DNA of 64,000 nucleotides from Microbacterium sp. MYb66 (GCF_002979435.1 NZ_PCOV01000002.1:670176-734175), one strand, 5' to 3'; shown: positions 24,290 through 34,979, numbered from the stretch's first letter. Program-made: numbers and translations. Notes: generated from the sequence alone by a model not told the origin.

Positions 24290-26844
24290 CCGCAGCGCCG
24301 ATCCGTCGACCTCAGGGCCACTCGCGCCGAGGTCGTCTCCGCGTGCTGCTCGGGGCGGCGCCGGGCGTCGGCAAGACCTACGAGATGCTCGCCGAAGGGC
24401 GGCGCCTGCTCGACGAGGGCCACGACGTCGTGATCGCGATCGTCGAGACGCATGAGCGCGCCGCGACCCTCGCCCAGACCGTCGGCCTCCCCGAGGTGCC
24501 GCGTCGGGTCGATCTCCACCGAGGGGTGCCCCTGTCCGAGCTCGATGTCGACGGCGTTCTGGAGCGGGCGCCGGAGATCGCGCTCGTCGACGAGCTGGCG
24601 CACACCAACGCCCCGGGCTCGCGCAACGCGAAGCGCTGGCAGGACGTCGACGAGCTGCTCGACGCGGGCATCGACGTGATCACGACCGTCAACGTGCAGC
24701 ACGTCGAGTCATTGAACGCCGTGGTCGAGAAGATCACCGGCATCGCGCAGCAGGAGACGATCCCGGATGCCGTGGTGCGCGCCGCCGACGAGATCGAGGT
24801 CGTCGACCTCGCCCCGCAGTCGCTGCGTGATCGGCTGTCCGCCGGGCTCGTCTACCCGGCCGAGCGGATCGATGCCGCCCTGTCGAACTACTTCCGCCTC
24901 GGCAACCTCACCGCCCTGCGCGAACTCGCCCTGCTCTGGCTCGCGGACGAGGTCGACAGCGCCCTGCGCAGCTACCGCGCCGAGCAGGGCATCGAGGGCA
25001 CCTGGCAGGCGCGAGAGCGCGTGGTCGTGGCGCTGACCGGTGGCCCCGAGGGCGAGACACTGCTGCGCCGCGGCGCCCGGATCGCCGCACGCTCGGCCGG
25101 CGGCGAGCTGCTCGCCGTGCACATCTCCGCCCAGGACGGCCTTCGCGACGAGACGCCGGGAGCCCTCGCCGCACAGCGCACGCTCGTGGAATCGCTCGGC
25201 GGCTCGTATCACCAGGTCGTCGGCGACGACATCCCGGCCACCCTGGTCGAGTTCGCGCAGGGAGCCGATGCCACGCAGCTCGTCATCGGCGTCAGCCGGC
25301 GCAGTCGTCTCGCGGCCGCACTCACCGGACCCGGCATCGGCTCGGAGGTGATCCGGCGCTCCGGTGACATCGACGTGCACATCGTCACCCACGCGGCGGC
25401 GGGCGGACGGATGGTGCTGCCGCGGATGACCGGCGGGGCACTGGGCTGGCGTCGGCAGGTGCTCGGCTTCGCGGTCGCGCTGGTCTTCGGCCCGCTGCTG
25501 TCGTGGGTCATGTTCACCTACCGCAGCCCCGAGTCGATCACGGCCGAGGTGCTGGCCTACCAGCTGCTCGTGGTCGTGGTCGCCCTCATCGGCGGCATCC
25601 GACCGGCGGTGTTCGCGGCCGTGCTCTCCGGGATCACGCTCGACTTCCTCTTCGTCGCACCACTGTTCACGATCACGATCGCGCATCCGCTGCACGTGCT
25701 CGCCCTCGGGCTCTACGTCGTCATCGCGATCCTGGTCAGCCTGATCGTCGACCAGGCGGCCCGGCGCGCCCGGATCGCCCAGCGCGCCGCCGCCGAGGCC
25801 GAACTCCTCGCCGCGGTGGCCGGCAACGTGCTGCGCGGTGACAACGCCGTGCTGGCGCTGGTCAGCCGCACCCGGGAGGCGTTCGGGCTGAGCGGAGTGC
25901 GCGTGCTCGCCCCGGACGGCGAGGTGCTCGCGAGCGACGGCGAGCCCGTGGCCGACGGCCGCGCCACGACGATCCCCGTCGGCGTCGGACCCGGTGGTGG
26001 CCCCCGCGCCGTCCTGGAGCTGAACGGCGAGCCTCTCGCTGGGCCCGAGCGTCGTCTGCTGGATGCGATCGTCGCGCAGCTCGCCGCCGCGATCGAGCAC
26101 ACCGACCTGCGTGCCACCGCGAGCGAGGCGGAAGCCCTGGCCGAGACCGATCAGGTGCGCAGCGCCCTGCTGTCGGCCGTCAGCCACGACCTCCGACGCC
26201 CGCTCGCCTCCGCGGTCGCGGCCATCGGCGGCCTCCGCGGTGCGCACGGGCTGTCGGCATCCGACCGCGAAGAACTGCTCGCCACCGCGGACGAGAGCCT
26301 CGCGACGCTGTCGACGCTGGTCACCGATCTGCTGGATGTGAGCCGCGTGCAGGCGGGCGTGCTCGCCGTCTCCGCCTCCCGGATGGATGCCGCCGGCACC
26401 GTGCTCGCCGCCGTCGACGAGCTGGGCCTCGGGCCCTCTGACGTGGAGCTCGCACTCGACCCCGACCTGCCGCCGCTGCATGCGGACCCGGTGCTGCTGC
26501 TGCGGGTGCTGGTGAACGTGCTCGCGAACGCCCACCGTCACGCCCCCGACGGCAGCCGGGTCATCGTCTCCACGAGCGCGCTCGGCGACCGCGCCGAGAT
26601 CCGCATCATCGACCGTGGCGAAGGCGTCTCCCCCGAACGGCGCGACCGCATCTTCCAGCCGTTCCAGCGCTTCGGCGACACCGACAACACGACAGGGCTC
26701 GGGCTCGGGCTCGCCCTGTCGCGCGGGTTCACCGAGGGCATGGGCGGTACCCTGACACCCGAGGACACCCCCGGTGGCGGCCTCACCATGGTCATCTCCC
26801 TGCCGCTGGCCGCAGGACTTGCCGACACGGAGGGCACGGAGTGA
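24286..26844 (+). CDS. kdpD: Sensor histidine kinase KdpD
   Basis: 852 residues. Order: KdpD N-terminal domain with Walker A GAAPGVGKT (23-31); universal-stress-protein-like domain (about 245-365); four-helix DUF4118 membrane domain (about 390-490); GAF-like region; dimerisation helix with His634 in SAVSHDLRRPLASA; HATPase with NVLANAHRHA, IDRGEGV and GLGLGLALSRG. It senses K+ limitation and regulates KdpE phosphorylation. Start and stop overlap kdpC and kdpE by 4 bases. The intact Walker A and USP domain leave the nucleotide (c-di-AMP) binding option open. Confidence 0.96.
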   Translation: MTAAPIRRPQGHSRRGRLRVLLGAAPGVGKTYEMLAEGRRLLDEGHDVVIAIVETHERAATLAQTVGLPEVPRRVDLHRGVPLSELDVDGVLERAPEIALVDELAHTNAPGSRNAKRWQDVDELLDAGIDVITTVNVQHVESLNAVVEKITGIAQQETIPDAVVRAADEIEVVDLAPQSLRDRLSAGLVYPAERIDAALSNYFRLGNLTALRELALLWLADEVDSALRSYRAEQGIEGTWQARERVVVALTGGPEGETLLRRGARIAARSAGGELLAVHISAQDGLRDETPGALAAQRTLVESLGGSYHQVVGDDIPATLVEFAQGADATQLVIGVSRRSRLAAALTGPGIGSEVIRRSGDIDVHIVTHAAAGGRMVLPRMTGGALGWRRQVLGFAVALVFGPLLSWVMFTYRSPESITAEVLAYQLLVVVVALIGGIRPAVFAAVLSGITLDFLFVAPLFTITIAHPLHVLALGLYVVIAILVSLIVDQAARRARIAQRAAAEAELLAAVAGNVLRGDNAVLALVSRTREAFGLSGVRVLAPDGEVLASDGEPVADGRATTIPVGVGPGGGPRAVLELNGEPLAGPERRLLDAIVAQLAAAIEHTDLRATASEAEALAETDQVRSALLSAVSHDLRRPLASAVAAIGGLRGAHGLSASDREELLATADESLATLSTLVTDLLDVSRVQAGVLAVSASRMDAAGTVLAAVDELGLGPSDVELALDPDLPPLHADPVLLLRVLVNVLANAHRHAPDGSRVIVSTSALGDRAEIRIIDRGEGVSPERRDRIFQPFQRFGDTDNTTGLGLGLALSRGFTEGMGGTLTPEDTPGGGLTMVISLPLAAGLADTEGTE

Positions 26845-27512
26845 AGCTCCTCATCGCCGACGACGACCCGCAGATGGTGCGGGCGCTGCGGATCACTCTC
26901 GCCGCGCACGGGTACGAGGTGGTGGTGGCCTCCGACGGCGCCGCCGCGATCGCCGCTGCCGCCCAGACCCACCCCGACCTCATCATGCTCGACCTCGGCA
27001 TGCCCCGGCTCGACGGCATCGAGGTGATCCAGGCGCTGCGCGGATGGACGAACGTGCCGATCATCGTGGTGTCCGGTCGCACCGGCTCGGCCGACAAGGT
27101 CGAGGCGCTCGATGCCGGCGCCGACGACTTCGTCACCAAGCCGTTCCAGGTCGACGAGCTGCTGGCCCGGCTGCGGGCGCTCTCCCGCCGGTCGGCCCCG
27201 GCGAACGGCGAGTCCGCGGTGGCCTTCGGAGATGTGGTGGTCGACCTCTCGACCAAGACCGTGACGCGCGGTGGGACGCGCGTGCACCTGACGCCGACCG
27301 AGTGGCGGATGCTGGAGCACCTGTCCCGACATCCGGGAGCCCTCGTCACCCGCCAGGATCTGCTGAAGGAGATCTGGGGCAGCGAGCAGGTCTCCGACTC
27401 GGGCTACCTGCGTCTGTACATGTCGCAGCTGCGTAAGAAGCTCGAGCAGGAGCCGGGCACCCCGGCGCACCTGCTCACCGAAGCGGGGATGGGCTATCGG
27501 CTCGTGCTCTGA
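26841..27512 (+). CDS. kdpE: Response regulator KdpE
   Basis: 223 residues from GTG. Receiver domain (1-115) with DDD pocket, phospho-acceptor Asp51 and Lys100; OmpR/PhoB winged helix (about 130-222) with LTPTEWRMLEHLSRHPG and SDSGYLRLYMSQLRKKLE. It is the probable reader of the 11-bp-period repeats upstream of kdp and of the KimA-like gene. Its last 19 bases overlap, tail to tail, the end of the TspO-like gene. Confidence 0.95.
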   Translation: MKLLIADDDPQMVRALRITLAAHGYEVVVASDGAAAIAAAAQTHPDLIMLDLGMPRLDGIEVIQALRGWTNVPIIVVSGRTGSADKVEALDAGADDFVTKPFQVDELLARLRALSRRSAPANGESAVAFGDVVVDLSTKTVTRGGTRVHLTPTEWRMLEHLSRHPGALVTRQDLLKEIWGSEQVSDSGYLRLYMSQLRKKLEQEPGTPAHLLTEAGMGYRLVL

Positions 27513-28297
27513 CCCGCTCGTGCACGGCGGCGCAGCACCGCGACGACCCCCGCCGCGACGAGCAGCACGGCGACGATGATCGCGGTGATCGCGGTCGGAG
27601 TGCTCTCGGGCTCGCCGGTGAGCCGGCCGACCGCGAGCCAGGCCAGACCCCACGCCGTCGCGAGGGCGGGGGCGATGCGCCCGGTCGCCCAGGCGGCGGC
27701 CGCCCCGATCACGAGGACGACGACGAGTACGGCGACGGCCCAGGCATCCGCGGCCTGCGCCCAGCTCTCCGGCGCGATCTGCGTCAGCCACGCGGCGGTG
27801 TTCGCGACCGTGGCGATCGTGACCCAGCCGAAGTGCAGACCGTTCGCTCCGTCGGTCAGGATGCGGTCGGCCAGGTTGCGCGCCGGGAAGCGTCCCAACA
27901 CCACGATCACCCGCGCCAGCACCGCCAGCAGCAGCGCGATCACGATCACCGTGAGCCACAGCGTCAGATACCGCGCGGTCACCAGCCACAGACCGTTCAG
28001 CACCATCGAGGCCGCGATCCATCCGCCCACCGCCTGCTGCCGGGCATCCTGACGTTGCGCGGGGAGCGCCTGCCAGACCGTGTAGGCGATCAGCCCGATG
28101 TAGATCAGCGACCAGATCGAGAACGCAGGGCCGGCGGGGGCGAGGTACGAGCCCTGCGCCGAGAGCGCGCCGTCCTGCAGGTCGTCGACGGATGCTCCGC
28201 CGAACGCTCCTGCGCCGACGGCGGCCGCGATCAGCATGAACGATGCCGCGGCGATGATCAGGCTCTGACGTCCGATGCCCCTCGTGCGTGATTCCAT
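27494..28297 (-). CDS. TspO/MBR-like tryptophan-rich membrane protein
   Basis: 267 residues, longer than the roughly 160 of classical TspO, with about eight hydrophobic helices. SYLAPAGPAFSIWSLIYIG resembles the PPGWVFPIVWT motif of TspO, and tryptophans recur at helix ends. The longer actinobacterial branch is usually annotated tryptophan-rich sensory protein; ligand unknown (tetrapyrroles in classical TspO). Start taken at MESRTRG because the upstream frame crosses AT-poor non-conserved sequence. It is convergent with kdpE, overlapping it by 19 bases. Confidence 0.65.
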   Translation of the reverse strand: MESRTRGIGRQSLIIAAASFMLIAAAVGAGAFGGASVDDLQDGALSAQGSYLAPAGPAFSIWSLIYIGLIAYTVWQALPAQRQDARQQAVGGWIAASMVLNGLWLVTARYLTLWLTVIVIALLLAVLARVIVVLGRFPARNLADRILTDGANGLHFGWVTIATVANTAAWLTQIAPESWAQAADAWAVAVLVVVLVIGAAAAWATGRIAPALATAWGLAWLAVGRLTGEPESTPTAITAIIVAVLLVAAGVVAVLRRRARAGQSTSR

Positions 28298-28392
28298 GCT
28301 CCGCACGCTACGGGGGCGACCACCGCTCCGCATCGGCCTTGACACCCGTGAGCAGATTCGCTAACCAGGTGAGACAAATTGCGCCCAGAAGC

Positions 28393-28959
28393 TCAGGCGC
28401 GTGAGAACGCCGCGTCGATCAGGACCTCCGCGGCGCCGCGGGCCTGCACGGCCGCAGCGGGGTCGTTCGAGATCGCGGCCGTGCTCTGCGCACCCTCGGC
28501 GAGGATCGACAGCTGTGCGGCGAGGGCGGTCGGCGCACCGGTCTGCGCGACGAGTTCTGCCATGTACGCCTGGAACGACGCCTTGTGCGCGCGGACGATC
28601 GCGGCGACCTCGGGGTTGGTGCCACCGAGTTCCCCGAATGCGTTGATGAACGCGCAGCCGCGGAAGTCATCCGCGCAGAACCAGTTCTCGAGGTATCCGT
28701 ACACGGCGAGAAGCCGGGCGCGCGGGTCGCCACCGGCCTCCGCCACCGCCCCGGACAGGCCGGCCTCCCACTCGGCGTGCTTGCGCGCGAGCACCGCGGC
28801 GACGATGTCGGTCTTGGCCGGGAACAGGGAGTAGAGCCGACGCAGCGAGACACCGGCCGCCTGGCGCAGCTCGTCCATGCCGACGGCCGCGTACCCCTTG
28901 CGGTAGTAGAGCTCTTCGGCGGCGGTGAGGATGCGCTCGCGGGCCTCGTCTTCGGTCAT
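28393..28959 (-). CDS. TetR-family repressor
   Basis: 188 residues from MTEDEAR. N-terminal HTH (about 5-52): RILTAAEELYYRKGYAAVGMDELRQAAGVSLRRLY, followed by a helical ligand domain with NWFCADDFRGCAFINAFGELG, a string shared with regulators of small hydrolases. It is divergent from the hydrolase gene at 29056. Two GAGAACGWWCGTTCTC palindromes in the 96-base gap, one inside the promoter spacer, are its likely operators, giving auto- and hydrolase repression. Confidence 0.88.
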   Translation of the reverse strand: MTEDEARERILTAAEELYYRKGYAAVGMDELRQAAGVSLRRLYSLFPAKTDIVAAVLARKHAEWEAGLSGAVAEAGGDPRARLLAVYGYLENWFCADDFRGCAFINAFGELGGTNPEVAAIVRAHKASFQAYMAELVAQTGAPTALAAQLSILAEGAQSTAAISNDPAAAVQARGAAEVLIDAAFSRA

Positions 28960-28973
28960 ATCCGGAAGTCTAC

Positions 28974-29898
<925 letters not shown>

Positions 29899-29949
29899 CT
29901 CCGCACGGCGACATCCGCTGCGAGCATCCGCCGCCCGCCGAGCGGACAT

Positions 29950-30032
29950 GCGAGAACCCAGACCGGAGCGCCGCCTGCCGGCGTGTCGACACCCGACGCA
30001 CCGGCCGGCGCGCGGATGGTCTGGGTTCTCGC
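29950..30032. repeat. 15-bp perfect inverted repeat with 53-base loop between convergent genes
   Basis: GCGAGAACCCAGACC (29950-29964) pairs exactly with GGTCTGGGTTCTCGC (30018-30032). The enclosed GC-rich segment can fold further. It lies between the convergent hydrolase and siderophore-reductase genes, 17 bases from the latter's stop, so a two-way terminator is likely; the long arms would also fit a small palindromic element. Confidence 0.5.
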
Positions 30033-30048
30033 GCGGAATCGGCGACCG

Positions 30049-31011
30049 TCAGCCGCGCATGGCCACGCCGCGGCGCCAGTAGCCCATGAAGGCGACCTGT
30101 CCGCGGTCGATGCCGAGGTCCTTGACCAGGTGGCGACGCAGGGTGGTGACCACGCCGCTCTCTCCCGCGATCCAGAAGTAGCGCTCGGCCGGAGCATCCG
30201 CGCTGTCGATCGCCTCACCGAGACCGGAGTAGTCCGGCGTCTCCCAGAGCAGATCCTCGCCGTCGATGTCCTTCACGCGGATCTCCTCCGCGGCGTCGGC
30301 GTCGCCCAGGTATCCGAGCACCGCCGGGATCAGGCGCAGGCCGTGCGGGTCGCCGGCATCGCGCGGCAGCCAGTGCACCTCGACGCCGGAGGGCACGTCG
30401 ATGCGCAGCACGTCGGCGGGCGACGGCACCTCGATGAACGCGACGCCCCGCAGGTCTCGGGGCGCGTCTTCCAGGATGCGGGCGATCGCCGGAGCGGCCG
30501 TCTCGTCGCCGGCCAGCACGACCGATGCGGCGGTGCCCGGAGCGAACTCCGCCCCGCCGTGCGCGTCGACGTCCACGCCGCGGCGCGGACCGACCAGGTA
30601 GAGCTCCTGCCCCACCGCGGCCCGGCTCGCCCACAGCGACGCGGGCCCGGTCAGCCCCGGCTCGAGGTGCAGCACGAAGTCGACGTCCACCTCGGTCGCC
30701 CCGGCGTCATCGACGCGGAGGTCGCGCACCGAGTAGGTGCGCATGGATCCGCGCTCCTCCTCCGGCACGGCGAGGAAGGACTGCCACCAGTCGTCCGATG
30801 CCCGGTCGAGGTCGGGGAGGATGCCCGATGCCGGCGGGAAGACCAGCTTGATCCGACTGTCGAACACCTCGCCGGGGGTGCCGAACTCGCCCAGCTCGTC
30901 GCCGCCGAAGGTCACCCGCACGAACGAAGGCGAGACACGCTCGACGGCCCGCACCTCGGCGCGGGTGAGGATGTAGGTCGGACGCTCGGTCGTGGTCGTC
31001 TCAGCGGACAT
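30049..31011 (-). CDS. Siderophore-interacting protein (FAD-dependent ferric-siderophore reductase)
   Basis: 320 residues. FAD-binding ferredoxin-reductase-like barrel (about 12-135) with RTYSVR (91-96), followed by the SIP domain with VLAGDETAAPAIARIL and a C-terminal YFWIAGESGVVTTLRRHL and GYWRRG, the family signature. It uses NAD(P)H to reduce Fe(III) in imported siderophores. It is the last gene of a five-gene leftward operon (binding protein, two permeases, ATPase, reductase) preceded by DtxR boxes. Its start overlaps the ATPase stop by 11 bases. Confidence 0.93.
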   Translation of the reverse strand: MSAETTTTERPTYILTRAEVRAVERVSPSFVRVTFGGDELGEFGTPGEVFDSRIKLVFPPASGILPDLDRASDDWWQSFLAVPEEERGSMRTYSVRDLRVDDAGATEVDVDFVLHLEPGLTGPASLWASRAAVGQELYLVGPRRGVDVDAHGGAEFAPGTAASVVLAGDETAAPAIARILEDAPRDLRGVAFIEVPSPADVLRIDVPSGVEVHWLPRDAGDPHGLRLIPAVLGYLGDADAAEEIRVKDIDGEDLLWETPDYSGLGEAIDSADAPAERYFWIAGESGVVTTLRRHLVKDLGIDRGQVAFMGYWRRGVAMRG

Positions 31012-31801
31012 GGTGCCTCCCGATGGGTGTGACCATCGGCTTGCCGGAGACCGGGTCGATGGTGATCTGATTGGCGAGGCCGAAGACCTCTTCCACGAGC
31101 TCGGCGGTCACCACGTCCTGGGGGGCGCCGGTCGCGTGCACGCGGCCGTCCTTCATGGCGACCAGCTCGTCGGCGTAGCGGGCCGCGAGGTTGAGGTCGT
31201 GCAGCACCATGACGATCGTGGTGCCGCGCGAGACGCTCAGGTCGGTGAGCAGGTCGAGCACCTCGACCTGATGAGCGACGTCGAGGAAGGTCGTGGGTTC
31301 GTCCAGCAGCAGGATGTCGGTCTCCTGCGCGAGCGCCATGGCGATCCACACGCGCTGGCGCTGGCCGCCGGAGAGCTCGTCGACGCTGCGGTCGGCGAGG
31401 TCGGTGATGCCGGTCGCGTCGAGAGCATCCGCCACCACCTCGTAGTCGTGCGTGCTCCAGCGCGCGAGCATCTTCTGGTGCGGATGCCGGCCCCGGCCCA
31501 CCAGGTCGGCCACCGCGATGCCCTCCGGCGCCACGGGCGACTGCGGCAGCAGTCCGAGGATGCGCGCGACCTCCTTCGTGGGACGCGCGTGCACGGACTT
31601 GCCGTCGAGCACGATCTGGCCCTCGGTCGGCGAGAGGAGGCGGGCGAGCGAGCGCAGCAGCGTCGACTTGCCGCATCCGTTCGCCCCGACGATCGTGGTG
31701 ATCCGGCCCGGCGCGATGGCGAGGTCGAGTCCGTCGATGATCGTGCGGTCCCCGTAGGCGAGTGTCACCCCTTCGGCGGACAGGCTGTGCGAGACGGTCA
31801 T
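31001..31801 (-). CDS. Siderophore ABC transporter ATPase (FepC-like)
   Basis: 266 residues from MTVSHS. Walker A GANGCGKST (39-47), LSGGQRQR signature, Walker B ILLLDEPT, and the Q-loop LPQSPVAPEG. It energises the two FecCD-type permeases whose genes overlap it by four bases upstream (31798-33920). Frame upstream of this start is antisense-like and lies within the permease gene. Confidence 0.95.
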   Translation of the reverse strand: MTVSHSLSAEGVTLAYGDRTIIDGLDLAIAPGRITTIVGANGCGKSTLLRSLARLLSPTEGQIVLDGKSVHARPTKEVARILGLLPQSPVAPEGIAVADLVGRGRHPHQKMLARWSTHDYEVVADALDATGITDLADRSVDELSGGQRQRVWIAMALAQETDILLLDEPTTFLDVAHQVEVLDLLTDLSVSRGTTIVMVLHDLNLAARYADELVAMKDGRVHATGAPQDVVTAELVEEVFGLANQITIDPVSGKPMVTPIGRHHVR

Positions 31802-32880
31802 AGCGAACCCCCGGAGCGGTTGGTGCGGATGAGCAGATAGATCAGGTACGGAGCGCCGACCACGCCGGTGATGACGCCGACGGGGTAGCGGGTGCCGAAG
31901 GCGAACTGGCCGATCAGGTCGCCGCCGAGCACGAGCACGGCCCCGACGAACGCCGAAGGCAGGAGCAGGTTGGCCCCCGGACCCGTGATGCGGGCGGCGA
32001 TGGGTCCGGCCATGAACGCGACGAACGCGATGGGGCCGGTGGCCGCGGTCGCGAACGCCAGCAGAGCGACCGCGCCGAGGATGAGCAGCAGGCGGGTGGC
32101 ATTCACCCGCACCCCGAGGCCGGCTGCCGAGTCGTCGCCGAGCTGGAGGGCGCCGAGCGCGCGGCCCTGCGACAGCATCAGCGGGACGATGATCGCCGCG
32201 GCGATCGCCATCGGCAGCACCCGCTCCCACGACGCGTTGTTGAGGCTTCCGGTCAGCCACTGCATCGCGGTCTGGATGTCCCAGTTGGCGGCGCGGGACA
32301 GCATGTACGAGATGACGCTCTGCAGCATCGCGGCGACGCCGATGCCGATCAGGATCAGGCGCGTGCCGGCGAAGCCGCCCTTGATCGAGAGCAGGTAGAT
32401 CACGAAGGCCGTGACGATCGCGCCGCCGAGCGCGAGCACTGACACCACCGGACCGTTGAGCGACAGCACGACGATCCCGAACACCGCGGCGGCACCGGCG
32501 CCGTTCGAGATCCCGATGATGTCGGGCGAGGCGAGCGGGTTGCGCAGCATCGTCTGGAAGCAGACGCCCGCCATCCCGAACCCGAAGCCGGTGAGGATCG
32601 CCAGGATCGCGCGCGGCAGTCGGAGGTCGCCCACGGTGAAGGAGGCTCCGGGCACGGTCTCGCCGAGGATCACGCGGACGACCTCGTCGAGCGGGTAGAA
32701 GGTGTTGCCCACCATGAGGGCGACCGCGAAGAGCACGACGACGAGGGCGCCGAGGACGATCGTCGCGACCGCATGTCGACGATGGCGGGAGCGGCGCCCG
32801 GCGACGACGCGGGCGATGCGCGCGGATGCCGGCTCGTCGACCCGGTCGAGGGTGTGCTCGGTGTGCTCGGTCGTGCTCAC
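31798..32880 (-). CDS. Siderophore ABC permease, FecCD family (second subunit)
   Basis: 360 residues with a hydrophilic N-terminus (1-38) and about nine to ten membrane helices. Family strings: RLPRAILAILTGFGFGMAG, QTMLRNPLASPDIIGISNGA, AATGPIAFVAFMAGPIA and a C-terminal PVGVITGVVGAPYLIYLL. It forms a heterodimer with the product of the overlapping upstream gene. Four-base overlaps on both sides. Confidence 0.94.
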   Translation of the reverse strand: MSTTEHTEHTLDRVDEPASARIARVVAGRRSRHRRHAVATIVLGALVVVLFAVALMVGNTFYPLDEVVRVILGETVPGASFTVGDLRLPRAILAILTGFGFGMAGVCFQTMLRNPLASPDIIGISNGAGAAAVFGIVVLSLNGPVVSVLALGGAIVTAFVIYLLSIKGGFAGTRLILIGIGVAAMLQSVISYMLSRAANWDIQTAMQWLTGSLNNASWERVLPMAIAAAIIVPLMLSQGRALGALQLGDDSAAGLGVRVNATRLLLILGAVALLAFATAATGPIAFVAFMAGPIAARITGPGANLLLPSAFVGAVLVLGGDLIGQFAFGTRYPVGVITGVVGAPYLIYLLIRTNRSGGSL

Positions 32881-33920
32881 AGCTCACGCACCTTCTGACG
32901 GCGGACGATCCAGATGAAGAACGGGGCGCCGATGACGGCGGTGATGATGCCGACCTGGATCTCCTCCGAAGACGGAGCGATCACGCGGCCGATGATGTCG
33001 CTCGCGGTCAGCAGCGCCGCGCCGGCGATGGCCGAGAACGGCAGCAGCCAGCGGTGATCAGTGCCCACGAGCATCCGGCACACGTGCGGGATGATCAGGC
33101 CGACGAAGCCGATGGGGCCGGCGATCGCGGTCGCGGCGCCGGCGAGGATCACCGCTCCGAGCGCCGAGAGCATCCGGGTGCGCAGCACGTGCTCGCCGAG
33201 CCCCTTCGCCATGTCGTCGCCGAGCGCCAGGGAGTTCATGCCGCGTGCGCTGAGGAAGCAGATGAGGGCGCCGAGCGCGAGCACCGGAGCGGTGAGCGCG
33301 ATCCGCGGCCATTCCGCACCGCCCACGCCGCCGATCTGCCACGACTGGAACGTCTGCAGCAGGTCGACGCGCGGCAGCATCACCGCGCTGATCAGCGAGG
33401 CGAAGGCGGCCGAGGTGGCGGCGCCGGCGAGGGCGAGCTTGAGCGGCGTCGCGCCCCCGCGCCCGAGCGAGCCGACGGTGTAGACGAAGACGGCCGCGAG
33501 GCCGGCGCCGGCGATCGCGAAGGCCATCTGCCCGTAGGGGCTGTTCAGGCCGAAGAAGGCGATGCCGCACACGACCGCGAGCGAGGCGCCGTTCGAGACG
33601 CCGAGGATGCCGGGGTCGGCGATGGGGTTGCGGGTCACCGCCTGCATGGTCGCGCCGGACAGCGCGAGCGCGGCGCCGACGAGGAGGGCGAGGACCGTGC
33701 GGGGGATGCGCTTGACGATCGCGGCCTGGGCGATCGTGTCGGTGTGGCCGCTGAGGGCCGCCACGATGTCGTCGAACGAGACGGCGCGCACGCCGAACGA
33801 GATCGACAGGACGCTGAGGACGAGGAGCACCACGACCCCGACGAGCAGCCAGAGGGTGCGCACCAGCACCGGGCGCCGCAGGTCTGCGGCGCCCGGTGCG
33901 ATGACGATTGCTGAGGTCAC
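32877..33920 (-). CDS. Siderophore ABC permease, FecCD family (first subunit)
   Basis: 347 residues, nine to ten membrane helices. RIPRTVLALLVGAALALSGA, QAVTRNPIADPGILGVSNGA, GPIGFVGLIIPHVCRMLVG and QVGIITAVIGAPFFIWI are classic BtuC/FecC landmarks; the GFVGLIIPH segment contacts the ATPase. It starts 33 bases after the binding-protein gene stop. Confidence 0.95.
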   Translation of the reverse strand: MTSAIVIAPGAADLRRPVLVRTLWLLVGVVVLLVLSVLSISFGVRAVSFDDIVAALSGHTDTIAQAAIVKRIPRTVLALLVGAALALSGATMQAVTRNPIADPGILGVSNGASLAVVCGIAFFGLNSPYGQMAFAIAGAGLAAVFVYTVGSLGRGGATPLKLALAGAATSAAFASLISAVMLPRVDLLQTFQSWQIGGVGGAEWPRIALTAPVLALGALICFLSARGMNSLALGDDMAKGLGEHVLRTRMLSALGAVILAGAATAIAGPIGFVGLIIPHVCRMLVGTDHRWLLPFSAIAGAALLTASDIIGRVIAPSSEEIQVGIITAVIGAPFFIWIVRRQKVREL

Positions 33921-33953
33921 TGTGTGGTCACTCCGCGGATGCGGATCGGACGA

Positions 33954-34979
33954 CTACGGAGCGAGCGGTGCAGCCAGGATCGCCAGGTAGTCGCTGAGTC
34001 CCCACGGGATCGACAGCGGCGACGGGTTGGCGGATGCCGCGATCGGCGAGGCGTCGGGGAGGATCGCGATGCGGCCCTCCGCGATCGCCGGGATCTTCGA
34101 CAGCAGCGGATCGGCCTGCAGCAACGGGATGATCGACTCATCGCCGTACGTGATGAACAGGTCGACGTCGTCGAACTTCTGCGCCTCCTCGGAGCTGACC
34201 GTCAGGTAGAACTGGTCGCTGTCCTTGTTCTCCTCGACGATCGAGGGGAACGGCAGACCGAGGTCGTGGAGGTAGCCGGGACGGGTGTCGATCGCCGTGT
34301 AGTAGCCGATCTGGCTGAGGTCGGTCGGGTCGATGTAGGAGAAGAGGACCTTCTTGTCCTTGAGGACGCTGTTCGCCTCGAGCGCCGTCTCCGCATCGGC
34401 GTGCAGCTGCTCGATGAGCTCCTTGCCCTCATCCTCGAGACCCAGGGCCTTGGAGTCCATCTCGATCATGTCGTCGACCGAGGTACCCCACTGGACCTCC
34501 GGGAACGCGACGACCGGAGCGATCTTGGAGAGCGTGTCGTACTCCTCCTGGGTGAGACCGGAGTACGCGGCCAGGATCACGTCGGGCTCGGTGTCGGCGA
34601 CGGCCTCGTAGTCGATGCCGTCGGTCTCGTCGAACAGCACCGGCGTCTCGGCGCCCAGTTCGTCGAGCTTCTCCTCGACCCAGGGCAGCACGCCGTTGTC
34701 GTCGTCGTCACCCCAGGTGGCCTTGCTCATCCCGACCGGAACGATACCGAGGGCCAGCGGCACCTCATGGTTCGCCCAGGCGATCGTCGCGACGCGCTCG
34801 GGCTTCTCGGTGATGGTCGTCTCGCCGTAGACGTGCTCCACCGTGACGGGGAAGGCGTCCGCGGAGGCGGGGTTGCCGCCGCCGGTCGCGGTCGACTCCG
34901 GAGCGGACGACGCGCAGGCGGAGAGGCCGACGGCGAGCGCAGCCGCCGCGCCGATGGCGAGAATTCGAGAGGTGCGCAC
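33954..34979 (-). CDS. Iron-siderophore binding lipoprotein
   Basis: 341 residues. Lipoprotein signal with LSAC lipobox (Cys22); TroA/BtuF-type bilobal domain with TVEHVYGETTITEKPERVATIAWANHE and EPDVILAAYSGL, typical of catecholate/hydroxamate siderophore receptors. It is the first gene of the uptake operon and the one preceded directly by tandem DtxR-like boxes (35032-35082), so it should be derepressed under iron limitation. Ligand type cannot be deduced. Confidence 0.94.
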   Translation of the reverse strand: MRTSRILAIGAAAALAVGLSACASSAPESTATGGGNPASADAFPVTVEHVYGETTITEKPERVATIAWANHEVPLALGIVPVGMSKATWGDDDDNGVLPWVEEKLDELGAETPVLFDETDGIDYEAVADTEPDVILAAYSGLTQEEYDTLSKIAPVVAFPEVQWGTSVDDMIEMDSKALGLEDEGKELIEQLHADAETALEANSVLKDKKVLFSYIDPTDLSQIGYYTAIDTRPGYLHDLGLPFPSIVEENKDSDQFYLTVSSEEAQKFDDVDLFITYGDESIIPLLQADPLLSKIPAIAEGRIAILPDASPIAASANPSPLSIPWGLSDYLAILAAPLAP

